The notes under the pieces were generated by a model, which ran no database searches, had not been told where the DNA came from, and was given only the letters and a program-made list of their open reading frames with translations. Source: Pomphorhynchus laevis (Eukaryota; Acanthocephala; Palaeacanthocephala; Echinorhynchida; Pomphorhynchidae). Taken from it: a DNA stretch of 64,000 bases. Shown in pieces: positions 38,129 through 49,749 of the stretch (position 1 is the first letter of the stretch; every line of letters begins with the position of its first letter). Position numbers and translations under genes: made by a program. Where the stretch lies: contig WNNJ02001213.1 in assembly GCA_012934845.2 (NCBI GenBank), positions 62,001-126,000 on the forward strand. Reading direction: 5' to 3'.

Positions 38129-38211
38129 CGGGGAATAAACAGTCGCTTTGGTTTGTGTACAACTAGCGCATGCAGGATTAATTTAACGATGAATGTTCTA
38201 GTACAAAACAG
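38129..38211 (+). CDS. MKS1: MKS1, exon after the B9 domain
   Basis: The acceptor AATTTTTGCAG ends at 38128 and the donor CAG|GTATAA starts at 38212. The frame reads RGINSRFGLCTTSACRINLT, then MNVLVQN, aligning with the MKS1 segment [21 protein letters not shown] (from memory). It starts in phase 0, as the previous exon demands, and ends in phase 2. The remaining C-terminal exon or exons (a helical tail in the family) were not found. The nearby frame at 39934-40170 does not look like it. Confidence 0.85.
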
Positions 38212-39049
38212 GTATAACATCGTAAACTTTTAAGAAATTGCTGATTTAGAAATTAAAATATTAATTAAATTTTAAATTGATTAATATTTCAAATTAATAA
38301 GGCTTATTTAGGTATAGTTCACAAGGTGAATAAATACTCAAATAAGTGTATTATCAAATGTATTCGTCTGAAAAGAGAGTTTTCCTGCAATACGCTAAAT
38401 ATTAATGTTAAGGAATAATTATCTTACTAAATCGTTCATTATTTTAAAAGATACTATTTAATCTTCCGGTACCCACTTATGAGCCAGATGCATAAATAGT
38501 ACCGTTTAAGATATACTAACATAATTGATTTACACTTTATTATAGAGTACGTATCGATTGGCTAGCTAATTTAAGCAATCTAATGTTGTCGGCTTTAAAT
38601 CTAAATAAATAACAAGTTCTATTATAAATAATAGCTTTGGTTATATTATCAATGAAATACTTAATTTTATTTAATTCACACAAATCTTAGCGTCCATTGA
38701 AATACTTGAGTAATCATGTAATAATCATGTTTGAGATAATAATTTAATCGGATCAAAATAGTAAAACAAAATAAGGCAATTTATTTCACATTATATGATC
38801 GCTTAATAAAATAATTGAAATGTGAAGCTGTATTCGATACCCGCAAGATTGCTAAATAGTAAAAGATTAAACTTGTTAGATTATGACATATAGGTTTTAA
38901 TTATTATTTATCAGTTATAATAATTCGTAAACTTTCAAGGGTTCGTCTGAGAACACTGGCCGAGAATCGCTAATTTCACTTTCATATCAAATTGTATCCA
39001 AAAATCTCATACAATTAACTATTTGATCAATTATTTGTGATTATATTTA

Positions 39050-39790
39050 TTGCCATCTATTGCTTCTCTTTTACCCTTTGTTCACTAAAAAAATCGTTCT
39101 TGATCTTCTCTTCTCCGTAACCTTCGGCGTATTCGTAGAATAGTTAATCCGCACATCTACTGACGACTTATTTCCTAACTTATCCTCCTTCCACATTAGC
39201 AGACAACTAATTTGCTAACTTATCTTCCCGCCACTGAACAATTTTCTCAGTTTTCTAGTCAGCTTACCCAAATCCTTACTACGCCTTGTTCAACTCGTTA
39301 TGCACACAGCTGCTCTATCTTATTAAGCCACTAACGCTTTGATTATATTTCTTACCATATACTGTTATCTATTGTCTTAGCATTTCTCAACGCATTACAA
39401 TGCGCTTACAATTTCTTGTTTTTCGTTCCCGTACAATCAGATTCACCATCCTATCTTTAACTTCCTTCCTACTACTCAGTTCATATATCTTCTACCTCTA
39501 TGATCCATTCCCACATGTATTTTAGCCATTCTTAGATATAGCATTAATGACGACCTCAGTGCATACCATGTTTCTTGGCCACTAGCATGGGACCGCCTTT
39601 TAGTTGACATTCACTCCTCTTACTCTTTTCATTATTTACTAACAGCTCATTTTAGTCCAACTCATTTTCCTCGGAAGTCTTACCTGATTTTTTTCATTTC
39701 ACATCTGTCCTTCTGGCGTATATATTTGTCTATTAACACCAAAATTCATTGTTGGCAATGTGAACGATAATAAACCTGACATACTACATC
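39050..39790. other. Pyrimidine-rich segment of unusual composition
   Basis: For about 740 bp the plus strand is strongly C+T over G+A, unlike the rest of the window, with many CTT, CCT and TTC runs. No open frame longer than about 40 codons with recognisable motifs exists on either strand, and it is not matched elsewhere in the window. It could be an old repeat, a long untranslated region or a transcribed non-coding stretch. Confidence 0.4.
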
Positions 39791-40404
39791 TTTTACACAT
39801 TTCTGGTCAATGCACAGTACTGAATTTGATTTTTTTATTTTTATTTATTGGTGACCTGTAAGTGGCTCCTCCACATTTGCCACATAAAATAAATTATATT
39901 CTGTTCTTAGCAGTGCGTTGAATTGTAGTTATTTTGATAGAATTATTATGTGATGCAAACAATGCACACATCTGGTTAGAAGATTGTCTTAGAGCAGATA
40001 GCTTATATTTTGACAGTCATAGTTTTTGCAATATCATTATTTATATGCATCATTGTCTGTTATCATTTTACGTAGCTGCAATGCCGGTGAATTTGAGTCA
40101 ACCGAAGAGAAATCAGGAACGATTGATAATTGGTAAGACAACTTTAGCATTTACCCAACTCCGATATTAATTTATCGGAATTTTATTAAATTATTTATTA
40201 ATTAAATATTATTAATTATTTGTTATTTTTATTACTAAGTTAGTTTAGCCTTGAATGTTGATTTAAGTTTCTGTGTAAATGCTAGCCGCTACCATGATAG
40301 AAGTAAAGCATGTGTCCGCAAATTTTGTCTATACAGTTTACTTTCATTGATGTATGTTTACGAATGCAATACATTCAAAAACAACTTAAATTAGATTCAA
40401 AAAT

Positions 40405-40690
40405 TGGGCCCTGAAACGGGCTCAGCATCTGTTATTGCATGGGAAAACCCAAGTGCACCTTTGGGCAACTTGGGCTATCTCAGGATTAGTCTTATGTTCG
40501 AGAAGACGTCCTCCAGAGCAAAGGCTAAGGTTTCTTAAGCTCCTTGTCTCTCGTTTACCCAGCATAGTTCGCCTCGATTGGTTTCTTTTGGGGGAGGGTG
40601 TGAAAGACCCCGGGTGGTTTAGTCGGAGGGAGGCGTGTTGGATCGGTTGGTGGGTTACGATCCCCCTGGACATGAGGCCTTAAAGAAGAA
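40405..40690 (+). mobile_element. LINE 3-prime fragment (same family as 17.3-17.6 kb)
   Basis: Matches 17334-17600 along its length (TGAAACGGGCTCAGCAT, GGGCTATCTC, GGATTAGTCTT, the CCGGGTGGTTTAGT-like block and GGCGTGTTG). It is higher in G+C than its surroundings and has a chance open frame on both strands. It is the 3-prime region of the non-LTR element whose RT piece is seen at 16990. Beyond it, 40700-41430 shows nothing recognisable. Confidence 0.75.
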
Positions 40691-41434
40691 GTGAATTGAA
40701 GTAAACTAATATGACGAATTTAAGATTATGGTTGATTTTTGACTTATTGACTTGTTTTGTTGTTGACTATGTCTTCATTTAACCCTCCCTCTTGTATTTA
40801 AAGAAAACCTTTATTTATAGATTCAAAAAGAAACTAAATTTTAGTTTTATTAATTATTGATGTGAGGCTAGGGTATCTTCTTATCTCTCAAATCTTCACA
40901 TACCAGCATTTATACAGTTATCTTTCATGTTAGAATTATATTTATCCTCCATAGCCAAGAAGCGAAAGTGGGCTAATAAATCATCTTAGATTAAGTTATT
41001 TTAATAAATTGCTAAAATGAGATATAAAACAGTAATTTACATGGAAAGTAATTTATAAAACAATAATTCAATCTACGCTTCATCAAAATATTTATTTGAA
41101 AATGTCTACTTTAATGAAATTGTACTCCTTAAATACCTCAAAGCTAATCTAATTACAACAATGGTGTATTTTTATTGACTTTAAAAGTAATGACCTTCGA
41201 TTGTAGGTAAATATTTTGTCTGTTAAAATTGACATGCAAAATTATCTCTAAATGATAATTTAGAGATAATTTAACACACATGACGGTATGACGACCCGTT
41301 CATTAAAAACAGGATTTGCTAAACATACTGCTGAATCATGCTGGTTTTACAACTGACGATGCTACTTCGTTTGAAAATCTCTTAAATGTATTAAATACTA
41401 AACCCACAATCTTCTTCCATTTCAAATATATAGT

Positions 41435-41625
41435 TATTACAGGAACGAAGAAGAAAATATCCATTATTTGATTAAAATTCTATAGTTAGATTGCTCATGC
41501 GATCATAATCAGGATTACAAAAAAATTTTCACATGAAAATTTTTTTCGTAATCCTGATGATAGCAGGAGCTATCAAAATATATAATTTTAATCAAATAAT
41601 GGATATTTTCTTCTTCGTTCCTGTA
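41435..41625. repeat. 190-bp near-perfect palindrome with hairpin motifs
   Basis: The outer arms are exact inverses for about 45 bp (ACAGGAACGAAGAAGAAAAT..., 41435-41479 with 41585-41628). The inner arms are ATCAGGATTAC with CGTAATCCTGAT around a central A/T palindrome (41504-41556). The right inner arm continues as CCTGATGATAGCAGGAGC then TATCAAAATAT (stem GATAGC/GCTATC, loop AGGA). The left arm holds the diverged inverse copy. Same subfamily as 14957-15076. Confidence 0.85.
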
Positions 41626-42929
41626 ATAATATATACTTAAATGTATTGTTTTACTGCTGACCTCCTTGGAGTATTTGTGGTCATTTAACTCATTACCATA
41701 GCCAACGCAGTGAAATAATATAAATATCTTCATTATTAGTATGCAGGACAAAACGCAACTTATGTTTATTTTTATGCTATCTCATTTTATTATAGATAGC
41801 TATTATCAGATATAAGTTTGAATATATATACGATTTGATTGACGTCTAAATTAATAATTAATATATTAATTATTATTGATTATATTGGCGGTTTAACTCA
41901 AAAAAATTAATACAAAAAATTACCAACAACATGTCATCGCCTTCATATTAATTTTTGTTAAACATTCAACATTAATAAACGTTGTTTCGACACTTTAGAA
42001 TAAATTAATGTTTCTAAGGTACTACTATTGATTTATTACTCAAAAGGTAACCGTTTTACATAATTTAGCATTGGAAATGCAAGATCTCGACTAAAGGATC
42101 TGATAGGTAACTATGGACATTGTGCAAACGTACATCTCTCTATTTTCGTGTAGACGCTTTTGATAAGGCAAAATCAGAAATCAAATCAGCCCAAAGAGAC
42201 GCCAAACGAATACTTGAAAACAATTTACTTAAGTAATAATGTGTGCATTTGATTGAAATATTGAAAGTGAATTGAACTTGTACCTTTGTTTGAAATTGTA
42301 GCTTCGATCAAAATGTTCAATAAAATGTGTTTACTTTCTGGATTTTGGCATTTGTTAAATATAATTGAGTTTACATCACTTCAAGAATTGACAAAATGAA
42401 TTTTTGCGTTTTCGCTAGAATCTTTCAAGTATCTTCACAAATTATGCTTTAATTCTGGAGATACTCTATAACAGAGTCTACGTATTTAAGATTATTTATA
42501 AATTAGAAATGATCGAAATAAAATTTAAATAATTAAATAATAAATAATTATAAATAATAATTATAATAATTAATTGTCATAATTGTTAATTTTAAATCAA
42601 GTTAAAATTTAAAATTTAAATTTAAAATAAAAATAAATATTCATGAATTAACTAATAAATAACAGACGATTTCCTTAATAATGATTTTAATAGATATTTA
42701 ACTGTTTATCAAGTCCGCTAACTGAGTCTACATATTTTATAAATTAAAATTTATAAATTAAAACATAATTCTAAATATTTAAATAATTATATACAATTAT
42801 AAAATTGAAAGAAATAATTATAAACAATTTATATTTATATTTTTGAACATCATTGCGATGGTAAACACGAACGCAATGATGTATTGTATAATTATGTTAT
42901 ATTTAATAGATCAGATAACTGAGTCTACG

Positions 42930-43390
42930 TATAAACAATTCAAAATTTCTACATTGTCAAAGATATGTGTTGTATTCAAGTGTTAGCAAATAGATTCGTC
43001 AAGTGCCTACCTAAATATATATGTGTTCAAATTCTTTGTCTAAAAATTATTTAAATACAAATGATTAAGATTAATTATTTGTATTAATTATTTAATTATA
43101 TGAGGTTCCTTCGCGGTATAGCCTGTCTTAGCCTTAGAGATAAGGTTAGGAATTCGTTTATCCAGGATAGACTCAGAGTAAAGTTGCTTCTTCTCCACAT
43201 CGAAGAAAGTCAGCTGATGTGGCTAGGACACGTTCTTAGGATGTCTAGGGATCACCTTACTCAAAGGGTGTTCCAGGCCGGACTCTCTGGAAAGAAACCT
43301 CGAGGTAGACCTCAATACAGGTAGAGAGATCAAGTTTTGAAACTGTATGAAACCTCCTTGGGGTATCTGAAAGAGTACTCTGGAAAATAA
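42930..43390 (+). mobile_element. RTE-type LINE 3-prime fragment, inverse twin of 25.4-26.0 kb
   Basis: From 42940 to 43098 the AT-rich leader (AATTTCTACATTGTCAAAGA to TATTTAATTATA) matches the inverse of 25841-26005. At 43099 LINE sequence begins with ATGAGGTTCCTTCGCGG, coding RFLRGIACLSLRDKV through KPRGRPQYR, and breaks off near 43385 in CTGAAAGAGTACTCTGG. It has fewer bases at the 3-prime end than its twin. PLE tail pieces lie just upstream (42480-42720). Confidence 0.8.
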
Positions 43391-43469
43391 GCAGGAAAAT
43401 AATTATGTTTATCGATAATACATAGTTTCAGTATTTCTGACAGAGGTTATATTACCGGAGAAACAAAGT

Positions 43470-46400
43470 CCATAAATCAATAATAACTTGTCAGTAAAAC
43501 AAATCAGATCAGTTAACAGAGTCTACGTATTTTATCCGAGATATAAATAAAAAAAAGATAAATAATAAATAATTATATAAGATTTTATACAATTTAAAAG
43601 TCAATTTTATAAAAATTGACTCAATCATTTATTTTTAATTGAAAAATAATATAAAATAAATAATTAAATAATAAATAAATTAAATTGTAATAAAAATAAT
43701 AATATATAATAATATATAAATAATAACAATTATAAATAAGAAATAATCTTTTTATAAGATTTTATATAATTTATATCAAGTTGAAATTTAAAATTGAAAT
43801 TTAAAATAAAAGTATGAATTGACTAATAAATAATATACAATAAGGATTAGAGAACATCTGTTTGATATCCTGCCTGATATTAGTATTTAGTAAATAGTAA
43901 ATATTAGTATTTAGTATTTATCCCGCCTTAGTATTTAGTAAAAAATGACTTTTCAAAATGAATTGGTACAAACCAGATAAGCTAACGGCATCTGCCTATT
44001 TTATATTAATTTTAAATAAAAAATAAAAGATTAAATAAAAATAATAAATAAAACTGAGTCTACGTATTTTAGATTATTTATAAATATGAAATAATGATAA
44101 AGAATAATTAAATAACGTAGAATAAATAATTATAAATAATAATTATAATAACTAATTGTTAATTTTAAATCAATTGAAAATTTAAAATTACAATTTAAAA
44201 TAAAACTAAATATTTATGAATTAAAAATTTATATCAATTGAAATTTAAAATTGAAATTTAAAATCAATTGTTTCAAAGAATTATATCAGAATTAGAGACT
44301 ATCAGATAGAACTGATATGCTATTAGGTTTCTGATCTTATTCCTGTATACTAAATGCCGTTCCCAGAAAAAATGAATTGAATATTTCGTTCGCTAACCGC
44401 GGACATTATCACGAAGTATTGTAAGAACTTAGTATAATCAGGACAACTTTAAGTTCTTACAATACTTCTTGATAATGTCCGCGGTTAGCGAACGAAATAT
44501 CAAAGAAATATTCAATTCCTTTTTTCTGGGAATGGCATTTAGATACAAAAATAATAATTCCCCCATAATGTCTCATTCCGTTTCAAATTGAAATTTAAAA
44601 TTGAAATTTAAAATCAATTGTTTCAAAGAATTATATCAGAATTAGAGACCATCAGATAGAACTGATATGCTATTAGGTTTCGGAATTTATTCCTCTATAC
44701 TAAATCATTCGTATTTTACTAAAGTCTAATGTATACCAAATACTAAAATACTAAATCATCAGTATATTTTAAAAGCAAAACTGTTTTTGAACAAAAACAA
44801 TACCCTTTAAACCTAATAAACTTTCAAATCAGATCAGGTAACTTAGTCTACGTATTCAATATAATTATAAAATAAAAAATAAATAAATAATAATGCTAAA
44901 TCAATAAACCAAAATATAATAATTAGATAATACATAATTATAAATAATTGTTATAAGATTTTAAATAACTTATATCAAGTTATAATAAAAAATGATTTAA
45001 TATTTTAATAATATTCCGTTGATTTTTAACTTAAATCAATTTAAACTTATCAGGTTTTGACTATTATTCTTTGACCCAACATAGCAGCTAATGACGTAAC
45101 ACTTGATTAAATTCGGCTTGGAAAACCACTTTGCATTGGAAATGCGAGGCTGTCCCGATTGTGGGTAATGACTCCAATCTTCAATGATGATATGTTTTTT
45201 TTTCATTTAGATTTGTGCGTAATATTTCTCTTCAGAACATAATCACCGCTGACGTGCTTATGTCAAGACAGTGTATGGATTTGTTTTTTATTATGCAAAT
45301 CCCGTATTTGTATTTTTTGTAAATATATATTTAACGTTGCCTGAGTTATAATACCAAGCAGTTTGTACATGACAAGAGAAGCATCTGCTTATTGTTCCCT
45401 GACTGCCACAATGTTCTAATATTAATATTAGAACAATGAACTCTATATTTAATTGACAATTCAATTATTAGAATAAATAAAATGCGATTTATCAGAATTA
45501 ATAAATCATCATCAATTCAATTGATGATGATTCATTGACTAAATGATTCAAAGATTAAATGATTAAAAGATTATAAATAATCTGTTCAAAAGATTTTATA
45601 TAATTTATATTAATTTTTATAATTTATAGTTGAAATTTAAAATTGAAATTTAAAATAAAAGTCAACTTTTATGAAATTACTAATAAATAACAAACTATGT
45701 ATCAGAATAAGGATTAGAGGTCATCGGGAAAACAATTGATTTTAAATTGCAATTTTAAATTTTAACTTGATTTAAATATAAATTGCATAAAATCTTATAT
45801 AATTATTTAATATTTATTTTTATTTATATTTCCTATATAAATAAATATTCCTTATATATAAGGAATATCCCTATTCCTTATCTTGATACATCGTCTGTAA
45901 TTTATTAGTAAATTCATAAAATTGACTTTTATTTTAAATTTCAATTCTTTATTTTAACTTGATATACATTATATAAAATCTTATATAATTATTTAATGAA
46001 ATGAACGTCATAATATAATTTATAAAATTTATGTTTATGAAACCTGATATTATTTTTATCTTTACTTATATAAAATATTATATAACAATTATTTATTATT
46101 TATAATTATTTCTTTTTATTTTATAAAAAGAAAAAAATTATTAAATATAATAATAATTTAATATTATATATATTAAAATTATATTTTAATTTATAATAAT
46201 TTATTTTATTTATTAATAAAAATTATTATTAATAAATTATATAAAATCTTGTTTAACAATTATTTATTATTTATAATTATTTATAATTTTTTTATTATTT
46301 AATCATTTAAAATAATGATTTGAAATAATGTCTGTGTATAAAATACCGATACACGGTTAGCTGATCTAATTGAATTATATTATATCAAAAGCTTTTTCTG

Positions 46401-47480
46401 TATATACATTTATCTGTATATAAATATAAAATATAAATGTAAATCATAAATTAAACTTTATGAATATAAATTAAATAAAATCTTATAACAATTATAATTA
46501 ACTATTTAATAAGGAAAAGCAATCATCAGGAGAAACTGCTATGTTATTAGGTTTAGAGCACCTATTTCATATTGGTAATACAGATAGATAATACGTAGTC
46601 TCAGCCTACTGAGTCTATGTATTTTATATTATTAATAAATTAAAAATAATGCTAAATAATCAAAAACAATTAATTAAACAAATAATTAAAGCTCAATCAA
46701 ACATTAAACATACATGATTTTATAATGATTTTATATGATTTTATAATGCTAAATAAAATTTTAATATTTAAATAATTAATAATTATTAATTAAATATTGT
46801 TAATTAATAATTATCACACAAATTATAAATATTACATATTTATATATTATATTAATTGTTAATTACATATTAATTATAAATTATAATTATATAATTAATC
46901 ACAAATAAATAAAGCTAAATTAAACATTAAAAATAATTAATGGAGCTGGATCAAAGAAAAGGGAAAATCGAAGAAAAGAGGAAATTTTTTATTGATATTT
47001 CGCTAACCTCTATTAATTTTTAAAATTAAAAATACTAATAATTAAACTAGTATTTTAATTTAAAAATAATGCTAAATAAAATTTAAATAACTAAATAATA
47101 AATAATTAAATAATAATTATAAATAATAATAAATAATATATAATAATATATAATAATAACTAATTATAAATAATAAATAATAAATAATCTTTTTATAAGA
47201 TTTTAAATAATTTATATTAAGTCAAAATTTAAAATTGAAATTTAATATAAAATTCAAATTTTATGAAGTGATAGATAAATAATATACGATGTTAAAATAT
47301 ATCAAGTTAAAATAAAAAATGATTTAATATTTTAATAATATTTAGTTGATTTTTAACTTACATCAATTTGAAATTTAAATTTAAAAAAGTCAATTTTTAT
47401 AAATTGACTTATGGATAACAGACGATGTATTTGAATAAGGATTAGAGGTCATATGTTTGATATCCCGCCTGATATTAGTA
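43470..47480. repeat. PLE tail cluster, no host gene seen
   Basis: Eight or more minus- and plus-strand tail pieces lie nested and tandem (for example near 43490-43650, 43740-43870, 44040-44340, 44575-44745, 44820-45120, 45600-45740, 45880-46000, 46330, 46570-46700 and 47200-47460). A 120-bp block (AAATCAATTGTTTCAAAG, then TTAGAGACTATCAGATAGA) is present at 44225-44345 and again at 44580-44700, flanking the palindrome between. A lone hairpin-motif half lies at 46940-47030. The rest is A/T low-complexity DNA. Confidence 0.65.
44353..44540. repeat. 188-bp palindrome with hairpin motif, 80-bp arms
   Basis: Left arm 44353-44432 and right arm 44450-44540 are inverse with only a few mismatches; the loop is about 18 nt. 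The right arm reads TTGATAATGTCCGCGGTTA then GCGAACGAAATATC, giving a stem GTCCGC/GCGAAC (five of six pairs) just before GAAATATC, as in the other hairpin subfamilies. The duplicated PLE tail block on either side suggests insertion into, or mobilisation with, that tail. Confidence 0.85.
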
Positions 47481-47929
47481 TTTAGTGAATAGTAAATATT
47501 AGTATTTAGAATTTATCCTGCCTTAGTATTTAGTAAAAAATCATCAACTGTTTTTAAACAAAGATATTTCTTTTTAAACCTAAAAAACTTGTACTTTAAA
47601 GAAAGTTTACATATTTAATTATAAAACCTTTAAATAAGATCAGGTAACTGATTCTACGTAAATTGAATGATTTATGAATTAAAAATTATGAAAAAACAAA
47701 ATAATTAAATAATAAATAATTAAATAATTATAAATAATTATAAAAAGTTTAATAATTTTATAAAATTTAATATAACTTTTATCAAGTTAGAACTTAAAAT
47801 TGAAATTTATCATAAAAGTTAATTTTATGAATTGACTAAGGATTAGATGTTATCATGAGGAACTGCTATCTTATCAGGTTTTGACCATTATTTTTTGATA
47901 CAACATGACAGCGGGGTCAAATACGCAGT

Positions 47930-48420
47930 AATAACGTAAGATCTATTTTTAAAACAGTTATGAACAAATTCATATTTTATAAAGCTTAAAAATAAGTCAG
48001 CTGTAACTGGGCTACTATTACTAGCAATTGGAACACATTTTATTTATCTTAGATATATGCCCGACTTTTATTATGTTTATATAAATAATATACGATGTAT
48101 GTTATTTATATAGCTGGGGCAACATACATGCTAATGAAGTATTCCATCTGATGACATTTGCTTATCCCGTATCTTATTCTATTACAAAGTATATTATTTA
48201 TTATCCATATTTTTTTTCACTTAAGAGTTTAAATTTAATTTTAATAATATTTTGATAATTTATATATTTAACTATTTTCTGTTTAATTTTATTTTTATAG
48301 TAACCTAGTTTAAAATATGCATCTATTAAATTATTTAAATGATTTTAAAGTCAGTATCATTACATATTATAGTACTTCTTAAAATTTTATTATTTAATGT
48401 ATTTTTTAATATAATATAGT
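47930..48420 (-). mobile_element. PLE reverse-transcriptase fragment
   Basis: The minus strand shows the RT core region (48050-47960) and, in a separate block at 48420-48110, the C-terminal part and tail start. The same sequence order as 22200-22860 is recognisable (TTTAAAATATGCATCTATTA, then TTATTATCCATATT). It has many breaks. From 48430 to 49050 I see A/T repeats and nothing else. Confidence 0.65.
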
Positions 48421-49054
48421 GTGCATAATATATATGTATAATATATCATATATAATTATAATATAATATTATAATATAATATAATATATTATATATTATG
48501 ATATATTATAATATAATATAATTATATAATATTATGCAAATGTTTTTTTGTAATTATCTTTTGTGCTAACTCAAAAATTCTTACAATTGAATTAGAATTC
48601 ATTCAATGAAGTAAATATTATCTTTACGTTAAAAGTTGTTAGTTGTTTTAAGTTAGGCTATTTTAATGATACATACCTTTATTATCAACAATATTAGTAC
48701 ATTATTTATTGGTCATTATATTTTTTCGGTATATGTCATTTGTTTAGCCAGCATCTTGTGTCATGTGACCAAAAGAATGTTATTCTTGAAATAGAAAAGT
48801 TTTTAAATTTAGCTTTTAAAATCGCAGTCAAATAAATATCATATTAACGTGGTATTTTTACCATTTCATTATGTACACATTAAATATTTGGTTAGTAAAA
48901 TTAATTATGTATATAATATTTAGTTAGGTATTAATTAAATATAATATTTAATAAAATATTAATTCAATATTATGTACAAAAAAGGTGTAATCACAAAATT
49001 ATAAAATTGTTTCTTTAATTTACGCGATATTTCGTGTGCTTTCCTATTTTCTAA

Positions 49055-49350
49055 TTATTCGTTTCGTTCATTGTGAATTGATGATAAAATATAAGTTCTA
49101 AGGTTTGCCAAAATTTGCAATAATTCCGGATTTGGAAACCAATGTGTCTGATTCTAAAAATGGATTAAGAAACGAATGTATTGTGAAAGTAACCAATATT
49201 TACACGAGTGTATTGAAGCGTAGGTTTAAATTTTGTATAATAATCTTTGTAAAATTTTTGGTGTTGGAATCCAGATATATGTTTTCGTCGAGATTGCATA
49301 TCAGGTGGAATGGTCACATTACAGTAATCACAATAGTATCGCTTGCCCAT
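49055..49350 (-). CDS. ZMAT5-like matrin zinc-finger protein (U11/U12 20K type)
   Basis: Exon 1 (49350-49204) begins MGKRYYCDYCNVTIPP, then RRKHISGFQHQKFYKDYY. This is the matrin-type C2H2 zinc finger (CxxC...HxxxxxH), and the MGKRYxCDYC start is characteristic of ZMAT5, a protein of the minor-spliceosome U11/U12 snRNP. The related U1-C protein shares KDYY but starts differently. A 50-nt intron (GTAAAT..TTTTTAG, 49203-49154) joins in phase 0 to a candidate second exon (49153-49055) coding NQTHWFPNPELLQILANLR and a stop after NERNE. ZMAT5 normally has a CCCH finger after the matrin finger, and none is visible. Either the second exon is wrong or this copy is short (81 residues). The ATG directly follows CTTATTTTTAG, so a 5-prime leader exon, cis- or trans-spliced, is likely. 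Confidence 0.7.
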
Positions 49351-49470
49351 CTAAAAATAAGCGTTTATCTACAAAAACTTTAATAAACTATTATAGCTTT
49401 ACGTATATTGTAAAAGGACTAAATAAAAAATGTAAACTTATCAAGTAATCGTACTTTCTAACAGTAACTT

Positions 49471-49502
49471 AATAAGACAGTAACTTTCGTTACTGTCTTA
49501 TT
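49471..49502. repeat. Perfect 14-bp hairpin
   Basis: AATAAGACAGTAAC (49471-49484), loop TTTC, then the exact inverse (49489-49502). It lies between the ZMAT5-like gene start and the PLE endonuclease element. A third partial copy (ACAGTAACTT) precedes it at 49461. Confidence 0.8.
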
Positions 49503-49525
49503 ATGAGAGATAGTTTTAAAATCGT

Positions 49526-49605
49526 GTAGCTACTGGATGAGTACACTAATGAGTCCACCCGGTAGTAATGAGTAGATTAATGTCGAAACGCCACTGGTGT
49601 ATGCG
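49526..49605 (+). ncRNA. Degenerate hammerhead-ribozyme-like sequence
   Basis: The plus strand contains CTAATGAG (hammerhead core CTGATGAG with one changed base), then GTCGAAAC (core CGAAAC). A possible stem III follows, ACGCC-ACT-GGTGT, five pairs ending in TA at the expected cleavage position. Stem II does not pair well and stem I is weak, so an active ribozyme is not supported. PLEs are known to carry hammerhead motifs in their terminal repeats, and a PLE endonuclease piece lies 200 bp away. The call is a remnant at best. Confidence 0.3.
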
Positions 49606-49749
49606 TCTGCGGCAGACGGCGCTTAAAATCATATTAATATTTTATTCTGTGATTTTATACATGATATTTTATTAGTTGTAAAACGTTTATATTTTAAAAT
49701 CTGCGATATAATTAAATTACATCATTAATTAAACTTATGTAATTTAAAA

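Noticed and set aside
39934-40170. 78-residue plus-strand frame considered as the MKS1 C-terminus
   Set aside because: No acceptor in the right phase and no resemblance to the helical tail of the family.
40422-40683. Open frames on both strands of about 82 residues
   Set aside because: Both lie in a LINE 3-prime fragment shared with 17.3-17.6 kb; not host genes.
42150-42235. Frame reading DAFDKAKSEIKSAQRDAKRI
   Set aside because: Resembles the basic linker of LINE proteins but is too short and without neighbours to assign.
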